The translations under genes were made by a program, and so were the position numbers. Source: Rickettsiaceae bacterium (GTDB lineage Bacteria > Pseudomonadota > Alphaproteobacteria > Rickettsiales > Rickettsiaceae). Taken from it: a DNA stretch of 40,583 nucleotides. The notes under the pieces are model-generated. The model did not search any database and was not told the DNA's origin. It saw nothing but the letters and a program-made list of their open reading frames with translations. Shown one piece after another: positions 35,258 through 40,583 of the stretch. Positions within the stretch are counted from its first letter, which is position 1; the number at the start of each line of letters is the position of its first letter. The stretch spans positions 1 through 40,583 of the forward strand of contig JAQSWU010000012.1 of the NCBI GenBank assembly GCA_029266475.1, in the 5' to 3' direction.

Positions 35258-36916
35258 CTACTTCATAATCAGAACACTGATTTTATCAGAGTTATATAAA
35301 TTAATAAATGTATTATTGATAAGCGAAATCAACTGAGTCTTGGTTAATTGATTAAAATGTGTGGTAGAGGGTACCCTGCTAAGCTTTACAGGAAAAAATT
35401 CAATAATACATATCTTTTCAAAGTCCTTAATCGCTATATTTATATTCTCCTCCTGGGCTGTATTTATTGTAGACATTACTTGTTGAATCGTAGCTTCAAA
35501 TGGTTGTTTGTAAAGGTTCAATATAATACTCTCAGAATCGCTCTCTAGAAATATTTTCCTCGGATCAATATAATCTCTTACTAACGACACAATATCGATC
35601 TCCTGCCTCCCTAACTTAATATACTCTGAGCATTCAAGGCTAAGCTTATATAAGTCCTGGGTAAATACGTCGGTATCTTGCACTATACTTGTTAAGTCTG
35701 TTAGGCTATGGGATAGCGAAGAGAGCTCTAGGGTATCACCTACTAATTCTAATGCATATTTTTGTTTCTCTTTAATCTTCTCTATTAGCGCCGTGAAGAA
35801 ATTATGCGAAATCATCTCTCTTTCATATAAATGCTGTACTCTAACATTGAGAGCTCTGTTAGCACTTACCGTCTCCTGAAAGATTTGCAAAAACCCTTCA
35901 AAGGTATTTATAAAACGCTCAACCTTTTCCAAAGAACCATTTTGATTTAAGACTAGGCCAGAGTCTGTTTGCCTAGCTAGATCTTCGATTTTACTAATTA
36001 TATTTCTGACAGGGGATATTATCTTAGCTTCTACAAAGCTAGCAAATATAATAATTGCTGATGTTAAGGCAATGATCACCAGCAAAGATTTCATTATCTT
36101 TATAAGCAAATCTCTCTTTATCAACGCAGTATCGAATAAAAGTATTATTTCTTGCTCATGCACTGAGTAATGATATAAGACTCCTAGATAGCTCTGTGTA
36201 TTGAAAATGATATTTTGAATATAATTTGTTAAGGGGCTTACAGCTACCTCTGTTGCTCCAGTGACCTTGTAATTCGATAAGTCTGCATTCGAGAACAATA
36301 TATCATTTAAATAATTTCCAAATTTCCTATTTTTAATGAATTTCGTAAAAGCCTTTAGCTCAATACTGAATATCAACGCTCCATCAAAGTTATTATTAAT
36401 ATCTGTAATACTTACTGCAAGCGGTATAGCCCATGACCTGGTTAACACTCCGATTAATGGTTCGTCAATTTGTATCTTGTCGGGCTCTTTTACCAAAGCT
36501 CGCAAGTAATCTCTATGCTTCAAGCTATGGTTAATATAGGTGTCTTTAGGGTTATATAAAGCCGATACAATCTCGAGGTTTTTGTTGAGTAGAAGCACTT
36601 CCCCTACCCCACTCAGAGGCTGAAACTTAATCTTTCTTAAGTGGTCAGGCTGGATTTTCTTTTGTTTTATCTTAAGCTTCTCTACTTTAAGTTTCAAATC
36701 TATCAGCTCCTGGGAATATGACCTTATAACGTTAGATATGTTAGCCTCTAAAATTTTCGCCTCTTCAACTACCATTTTCTGGAATTCATAAGATGCTTCT
36801 AGTATAATATTGCAGGAACAAAGGATAAATACAAGTAGCCCAATAAGAGATATGTTTCTATATAGAAAGCTTACTACTTTACCAAAATTACTAACGCTCA
36901 TTTTCTTAACAACCAT
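35258..36916 (-). CDS. Membrane sensor with HAMP-like linker and degenerate kinase-like tail
   Basis: A protein of about 552 aa. A first membrane segment lies at about 18-40 (ISLIGLLVFILCSCNIIL), then an extracytoplasmic sensor region of about 230 residues resembling a Cache domain. A second membrane segment is at about 275-297 (MKSLLVIIALTSAIIIF), with a HAMP-like linker (ISPVRNIISKIEDLARQTDSG) and a coiled coil. The C-terminus (IDIVSLVRDYIDPRKIF...) resembles the start of a histidine-kinase ATPase domain. However, a proper H-box, G-boxes and a convincing N-box are absent and it stops early. It may be a pseudokinase or receptor. Start chosen at ATG 36916; ATG 36901 is equally possible. It overlaps or abuts the upstream gene, so is in one operon with it. 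Confidence 0.75.
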   Translation of the reverse strand: MVVKKMSVSNFGKVVSFLYRNISLIGLLVFILCSCNIILEASYEFQKMVVEEAKILEANISNVIRSYSQELIDLKLKVEKLKIKQKKIQPDHLRKIKFQPLSGVGEVLLLNKNLEIVSALYNPKDTYINHSLKHRDYLRALVKEPDKIQIDEPLIGVLTRSWAIPLAVSITDINNNFDGALIFSIELKAFTKFIKNRKFGNYLNDILFSNADLSNYKVTGATEVAVSPLTNYIQNIIFNTQSYLGVLYHYSVHEQEIILLFDTALIKRDLLIKIMKSLLVIIALTSAIIIFASFVEAKIISPVRNIISKIEDLARQTDSGLVLNQNGSLEKVERFINTFEGFLQIFQETVSANRALNVRVQHLYEREMISHNFFTALIEKIKEKQKYALELVGDTLELSSLSHSLTDLTSIVQDTDVFTQDLYKLSLECSEYIKLGRQEIDIVSLVRDYIDPRKIFLESDSESIILNLYKQPFEATIQQVMSTINTAQEENINIAIKDFEKICIIEFFPVKLSRVPSTTHFNQLTKTQLISLINNTFINLYNSDKISVLIMK

Positions 36917-38033
36917 AATATTCAAAGTTATTACCACTTACGTCAATTATATCTTCTTCATACGATGGGTAATCCTTTCTTAGTAGCTCATCTCTTAGGG
37001 GAATATATACTTCGGTAGGTAAATCCTTCACTGCTTGGACATAATGGAATAAACCATGTCCATTGCTGTCTTTTTTGCCCTCAAAATATTTCGGCAAAGC
37101 TTCTTTTCCAAGCATGATGGCATACACTGGGTGCAGGCAAGCCTCTTTAAAACTGAATAACGTATAATGTTTGCACTCATAAAGCAAGGGATCAAGTTCA
37201 ATAAGGTTTTTAAAAGTTTGTGGGTATTTAACTCCACAATCTTCTACGCTAAATATTAGTACCTTGCTATGGTCAATATTTGATAAACCACCAAAATCTG
37301 GTATTGCCGCAACGCACACCCCTCGCATATAACCAATAAGAGTTGCTGTATCAACCTCCGAAAGCTTATAGTCTTCGGTTAAAATCCTAACTAACTCATT
37401 TTTCATCATTGCCATATCCTTTGCACCCGTACTAAAGGTAAAAAAGCAAAATTCTGATTCGGGCTCTTTTATAGTATCGGTCTTACTGTCTAGGAATCTA
37501 GGTAAAAGATACTGTTCGGTTAGTGGCTTGATATAAGGCGCAATATGATACTTATTCATATTATACTTATAACCTTCCAGAGTCCTTGTTAACCTGTTTG
37601 CTAGTGGATGAATAATTATAGGCTTACAACTATATCCTTCAGGTACTGGGCTAACAAAATATTCAATCGCTTTTCCCAGGGCTGAAACCCCCTTTCTATC
37701 ATCTTGACCAGCACCAGGAATTACTATTACGTTGCTATCTAGTATCTCTTCTTCGGTAGCATATCTAATCTGGCTTACCCCTTGTGCATCCTTGAATCTA
37801 ATAAAGGCTTTACCTAGATCCTCTTTAAGTTGAGCTGGACTATCTTGTAAATCAAGATGCGTTGGTACGCCCCGAACAGAGTCTATAAAATATTGCTCAG
37901 CAATTGCTCTTTTTTGCTCTAATGTATTCCCATTGCTAGGAATGCTATCTTGCAGAGTAGCTGGCCACAATGGTTTATTCCATCTTGTTAATACTTTTGG
38001 AGCAAAACCTCTAAATAAATTAGAAACTCTCAT
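36906..38033 (-). CDS. Conserved-looking protein of unknown function
   Basis: A 375-aa cytoplasmic protein from ATG 38033; the frame is open to a TTG at 38069, which I consider less likely. No family is recognised with confidence. It has alpha/beta character: a strand-loop NVIVIPGAGQDDRKG near residues 102-116, a second strand with FCFFTFSTGAKDMAMMKNEL, and VLIFSVEDCGVKYP. The STGA and glycine-rich turns could suggest a hydrolase-like or nucleotide-binding fold, but catalytic residues cannot be assigned. It lies between the HTH-PAS regulator, whose end it overlaps by 14 bases, and the membrane sensor, whose start it overlaps, so the three are translated together. A link to signalling is inferred from this context only. 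Confidence 0.8.
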   Translation of the reverse strand: MRVSNLFRGFAPKVLTRWNKPLWPATLQDSIPSNGNTLEQKRAIAEQYFIDSVRGVPTHLDLQDSPAQLKEDLGKAFIRFKDAQGVSQIRYATEEEILDSNVIVIPGAGQDDRKGVSALGKAIEYFVSPVPEGYSCKPIIIHPLANRLTRTLEGYKYNMNKYHIAPYIKPLTEQYLLPRFLDSKTDTIKEPESEFCFFTFSTGAKDMAMMKNELVRILTEDYKLSEVDTATLIGYMRGVCVAAIPDFGGLSNIDHSKVLIFSVEDCGVKYPQTFKNLIELDPLLYECKHYTLFSFKEACLHPVYAIMLGKEALPKYFEGKKDSNGHGLFHYVQAVKDLPTEVYIPLRDELLRKDYPSYEEDIIDVSGNNFEYYGC

Positions 38034-38655
38034 AATGGTGTACTTTTTCAATAAAGTTGAATATTCCAATAATGTCTTCGGTGTCGCTCAATCCAGGCCG
38101 GCAGTTCACTATTATACCTGGTTGATTAAGGTCGTATGGTACAAAGCTGTACTTCTGCACCCTACCAATTAAGGCCTCCTTGAGAAGCGGAGCGTATATG
38201 TTGTATCTTTCGTTACCTAAAATATCTAGTAACGTCTTACCCTCTATTTTTTCAAGGGGCTTATCTGATAATAGATTGGCATATTCAGGATTAACACGCT
38301 GAATCAGCATATGCCTATCCATATAAAAGAAGAAAGGTAAACCAGTAAGAAGGAGATCAATTGATTGATTTGTTAAAATAGTATGGTGTTCTACTAACTC
38401 AGGAGCGTCTCCACTACCATAAAGCACCCAATCCATAGCCACCTTAATACCTAGATATTTTTTATATACTTCCAGATACTCAGCCAATATATCAATATTT
38501 ACAAAATAAGTCTTATTCGCAGGAGTCTCCCATTTCCTTATTGTAGCCGCGCAAATACCATACCTCCTTTGAAAGAAATCCCTACTATAACTTACGTATT
38601 TTCTAAGCTCAATCATCCTCTTGGCGAAGCTTTCATTACATTCAATAAGTGGCAT
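38020..38655 (-). CDS. HTH-PAS transcriptional regulator
   Basis: A 211-aa protein. Residues 1-75 form an XRE-like helix-turn-helix: FAKRMIELRKYVSYSRDFFQRRYGICAATIRKWETP has the recognition helix around ATIRKWE. Residues about 105-205 resemble a PAS domain (FFFYMDRHMLIQRVNPEYANLLSDKPLEKIEGKTLLDIL, ending IIGIFNFIEKV). ATG 38655 is chosen. A TTG 33 bases upstream also fits the frame but falls inside the TTGTTAACG promoter element. A -10-like TATAAT only 6 bases before the ATG would make the message leaderless. It should sense a small ligand or redox state and regulate this operon, the divergent small genes, or both. Confidence 0.82.
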   Translation of the reverse strand: MPLIECNESFAKRMIELRKYVSYSRDFFQRRYGICAATIRKWETPANKTYFVNIDILAEYLEVYKKYLGIKVAMDWVLYGSGDAPELVEHHTILTNQSIDLLLTGLPFFFYMDRHMLIQRVNPEYANLLSDKPLEKIEGKTLLDILGNERYNIYAPLLKEALIGRVQKYSFVPYDLNQPGIIVNCRPGLSDTEDIIGIFNFIEKVHHYESF

Positions 38656-38673
38656 AGAAGCATTATATATATT

Positions 38674-38714
38674 AATGAACGTTAACAATTAACACCTTTT
38701 AATCTACTTGTCAA
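38674..38714 (-). promoter_or_regulatory. Putative promoter of the HTH-PAS operon
   Basis: On the minus strand TTGACA (38714-38709) and TTGTTAACGTTCATT (38688-38674) precede the gene. The second element matches TTGTTAACGTTGATT of the 34.8 kb promoter in 14 of 15 bases, suggesting a shared regulator. Which -10 is used is unclear. Confidence 0.45.
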
Positions 38715-38845
38715 TACATTATTCGTAATTTTATTATTGACAAATGTATAGGGAATAATCAAATTTACAATTTTTTTGATATTTTCTTTTCTCTCAACTC
38801 CTTTAAACAAACGTATTTACTACTATTATTTGTTAATCATTATAA

Positions 38846-38907
38846 AAATATCAAAAAATTTGATATTTCTTTGTTGACAATGTTATAGGTTAAATTATAT
38901 TTATACT
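38846..38907 (+). promoter_or_regulatory. Promoter of the small-gene operon with adjacent 23-base palindrome
   Basis: TTGACA (38874-38879) is 16 bases from TATATT (38896-38901), about 25 bases before the first ATG. Directly upstream lies a perfect 10 + 3 + 10 inverted repeat (38846-38868; arms AAATATCAAA and TTTGATATTT). A further TTTGATATTT-like half-site occurs near 38774-38783. This is the pattern of an operator for a dimeric HTH protein; the divergently encoded HTH-PAS regulator is the obvious candidate. Confidence 0.65.
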
Positions 38908-38926
38908 TTAGAAGCGCGTTTTAATA

Positions 38927-39250
38927 ATGGTTAGTAATATGGCGTCTAAAGATTCAATGCGATTCGATTATCTCTTGAGAGAAAAAATCATTTTGCAAAA
39001 AATAAATTTTATTATTAGAAGGAATTTATTAGAAACAATTGGAGAAATTGAGGAAGTTTTAACTAAAGCAGAGCAAGAGTACAAGGACAAAATTAGCACA
39101 GAAGATCTTCTCAAGCTTCAGGATACCACCTTTTTATTTTATAAAGATTTAAGTAAGTTTCTTCGTAGTATCTCTCATAAAGCCTACCAGCATACTTTAA
39201 ATTTAGAGCACTCAAATAAAGAGCTTTTCAATTGTGACTCAGGTAAATAA
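38927..39250 (+). CDS. Small helical protein of unknown function (first of four)
   Basis: A 107-aa charged, all-helical protein (LLREKIILQKINFIIRRNLLETIGEIEEVLTKAEQEYKDK). No membrane segment or known domain. An ATG at 38939 is an alternative start. It begins about 20 bases after the predicted transcription start, and its stop is 2 bases before the next gene, so it opens a four-gene operon. It may bind a partner protein. Confidence 0.7.
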   Translation: MVSNMASKDSMRFDYLLREKIILQKINFIIRRNLLETIGEIEEVLTKAEQEYKDKISTEDLLKLQDTTFLFYKDLSKFLRSISHKAYQHTLNLEHSNKELFNCDSGK

Positions 39251-39252
39251 TT

Positions 39253-39513
39253 ATGAGTAAAGATATAAACGAGCTAAAAGCTCATATTGCAGTCAATGTA
39301 AAAAACATTTTAAGAGAACATACTCTACTCGCAGGATGTACTATATCGTCTTTTCTAAGCGATTTAGATTTTAGCGAGGAAGTAATTCAACAATACGATC
39401 TCTTTCTATTGAATGATGAATTGGATAAGCTAGTAAACAATATAATCGCCTCAGGAACTATGCAGGCAGAAGAAATGATAAGAAACTTTAATTTTAGGCT
39501 TAGTGGTAGGTAA
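39253..39513 (+). CDS. Small helical protein of unknown function (second of four)
   Basis: An 86-aa acidic, helical protein (INELKAHIAVNVKNILREH, later LNDELDKLVNNIIASGTMQAEEMI). No family recognised. It starts 2 bases after the preceding stop, so is probably translated by coupling. The size and charge would suit a chaperone or adaptor, but nothing in the sequence proves that. Confidence 0.7.
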   Translation: MSKDINELKAHIAVNVKNILREHTLLAGCTISSFLSDLDFSEEVIQQYDLFLLNDELDKLVNNIIASGTMQAEEMIRNFNFRLSGR

Positions 39514-39559
39514 AAAACATATATAATCATCCAGTACAAAATAATTTGAAGGAGTATAT

Positions 39560-39802
39560 ATGAAATTTACAGTAGAGGATCTTAGAAAGTTACGAAACTC
39601 ACCCTTACCGTCTAATTATGAGGCTAGTTTAACCTACTCTCTAGCCCTGAAAGCAATGGGTTACACTGATGTAGATGAGATGAACAAAATAGTAGCAATG
39701 TATATAAGTTTCAGAGAACAAGCTCCTATTAATGAAAGAATGTTTATTGACGATTTATTTAATGCATTATTAAACTTAGGGAGGAAAGAAGATGATTCGT
39801 AA
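39560..39802 (+). CDS. Small protein of unknown function (third of four)
   Basis: An 80-aa helical protein (MKFTVEDLRKLRNSPLPSNYEAS, later NERMFIDDLFNALLNLGRKEDDS). No known domain. A strong AAGGAG ribosome-binding site lies 7 bases upstream of the ATG. It overlaps the following gene by 11 bases, which implies coupled translation with the membrane-anchored PLD-like protein. Confidence 0.72.
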   Translation: MKFTVEDLRKLRNSPLPSNYEASLTYSLALKAMGYTDVDEMNKIVAMYISFREQAPINERMFIDDLFNALLNLGRKEDDS

Positions 39803-40385
39803 TCGAAAGAGTTTTGTCTTATGTACTGATTTAACATGTAAAGCCATTAATAGCTTAGGTGAATCTCATAAAAACGATCAGAAGTATGTATATATATATT
39901 TTTTCCTCCTTGTTGTGGGAGCATTAAGTCTTTTCTACCTAAGCTATGATATAACCAAAAAGAACAGTAACGTTTTAAAGCTTTCCTTTAATGATATCAG
40001 AGCTTCTTCGGCTTATATAGCTAACACCATCGAATCAGCAAAGAAAAGTATCTATATCTCCGAGAATACACTTTCAAGATTCTCAGTCCTACCAGCTTTA
40101 GAAACTCTATATAAAAAAGGAATCAAAATAAGGCTTCTGAAGACAAATAAATCTTTGCCTCGTACCCTGCCCTACTTCCTACAAAACTCAAGTAAAAATG
40201 TTGGATATATTGATGTTGATCCATACATAGCTAACAATATATTTTTAATTATAGATAAAGCTACAATTATTAGAACTGACTTTGCTTTTCGATTGGGCGA
40301 TGATCGCCTCAATGGCTTGCAGTATATATTAACAGCTTATGATGAAAACATTGCTAGAATGTTCATAAAGCACAATTTAGACTAA
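39792..40385 (+). CDS. Membrane-anchored PLD-like protein lacking the HKD motif
   Basis: A 197-aa protein. A single membrane segment at about 37-54 (YIYFFLLVVGALSLFYLSY) is followed by a domain with the start of the phospholipase D fold: IANTIESAKKSIYISENTLSRFSVLPALETLYKKGIKIRLLKTN, the usual strand-helix-strand pattern before the first catalytic motif. The expected HxKxxxxD is not present; the corresponding place reads IFLIIDKATIIRTDFAF. So it is probably a non-catalytic relative. GGGAGG lies 7 bases before ATG 39792. The domain would lie on the outer side if the basic N-terminus stays inside. It is the last of the four small genes. Confidence 0.7.
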   Translation: MIRNRKSFVLCTDLTCKAINSLGESHKNDQKYVYIYFFLLVVGALSLFYLSYDITKKNSNVLKLSFNDIRASSAYIANTIESAKKSIYISENTLSRFSVLPALETLYKKGIKIRLLKTNKSLPRTLPYFLQNSSKNVGYIDVDPYIANNIFLIIDKATIIRTDFAFRLGDDRLNGLQYILTAYDENIARMFIKHNLD

Positions 40386-40583
40386 AATATTAAACAGTAT
40401 AAGCTTCAACAACGCTTCTATAATGAGCAAGAGGCTAGCTTACATGGGTAAAGATAAATAATTTATTTAACCATATATCCTTACTTAACGCGAGCTATGG
40501 ATAAGGATTATTGTAATTGATGTTTAGGATAAGTATTGAAATGGTTATTAGACCTTCGTTAATATAAGTTTGTAACAACAAAT
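40386..40583. other. Right-edge non-coding sequence
   Basis: No gene begins here within the window. A short inverted repeat, ATCCTTA and TAAGGAT (about 40478-40509), is visible with an 18-base centre and no T-run. Nothing else stands out. Confidence 0.4.

Noticed and set aside
40478-40509. Inverted repeat at the right edge as a transposon end or terminator
   Set aside because: Only 7 bases per arm, no T-run and no partner in the window.
1-40583. CRISPR array, tRNA or rRNA genes
   Set aside because: No regularly spaced direct repeats and no cloverleaf or rRNA-like sequence was found on either strand.

Overview
The window looks like the genome of an obligate intracellular alphaproteobacterium, most likely a member of the Rickettsiales. 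It is strongly AT-rich, with long non-coding stretches and decayed genes (an ABC-ATPase fragment, two IS6-family remnants). Three type II toxin-antitoxin modules occur in the first 18.2 kb. Several very large ankyrin/TPR proteins resemble host-directed effectors, and one protein carries the deaminase signature of the OTT_1508 family first noted in Orientia. This placement is inference from gene content; there is no rRNA or tRNA in the window.

Layout. 1-3.3 kb is a mobile or decayed border: ABC-ATPase remnant, DinJ/YafQ-like module on the minus strand, Phd/RelE-like module, serine recombinase and a truncated IS6-type transposase. 3.4-12.3 kb is a compact biosynthetic locus. Five overlapping or abutting plus-strand genes encode an NAD-dependent sugar epimerase, a GT4 glycosyltransferase fused to a radical SAM/SPASM domain, a WG-repeat protein fused to an O-methyltransferase-like domain, a PhyH-type dioxygenase and an MGT/YjiC-like glycosyltransferase. 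They are followed by a convergent ABC exporter. Together they could assemble, tailor and export a glycosylated small molecule or glycolipid. No scaffold-making enzyme is visible. The first gene is preceded by a run of nine G residues at its ribosome-binding site.

13.0-35.2 kb is an effector-like island. It holds a putative deaminase, an ankyrin protein with an F-box-like motif between two repeat blocks, and a VapBC module. Next come two giant proteins (1301 and 1344 aa), each starting with a Ulp1/C48-like cysteine protease signature and carrying ankyrin repeats. The second also shows an STS...QxE signature typical of ADP-ribosyltransferases. A 1029-aa protein of unknown function, a gene apparently split by a frameshift, a TPR protein and a small basic Ser-rich protein complete the island. 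F-box, C48 protease and ART signatures all point to ubiquitin or ubiquitin-like host targets, but this is inferred from motifs only.

35.3-40.4 kb is a divergent regulatory locus. On the minus strand an HTH-PAS regulator, an unrecognised protein and a two-TM sensor with a degenerate kinase-like tail form one operon. On the plus strand are four small genes, the last a membrane-anchored PLD-like protein without an HKD motif. Two promoters in the window (upstream of the 30.3 kb and 34.8 kb genes) carry a TTAA-N7-TTAAC box matching the CtrA consensus over the -35 region. The HTH-PAS gene shares a nearly identical TTGTTAACGTT(G/C)ATT element with the 34.8 kb promoter.
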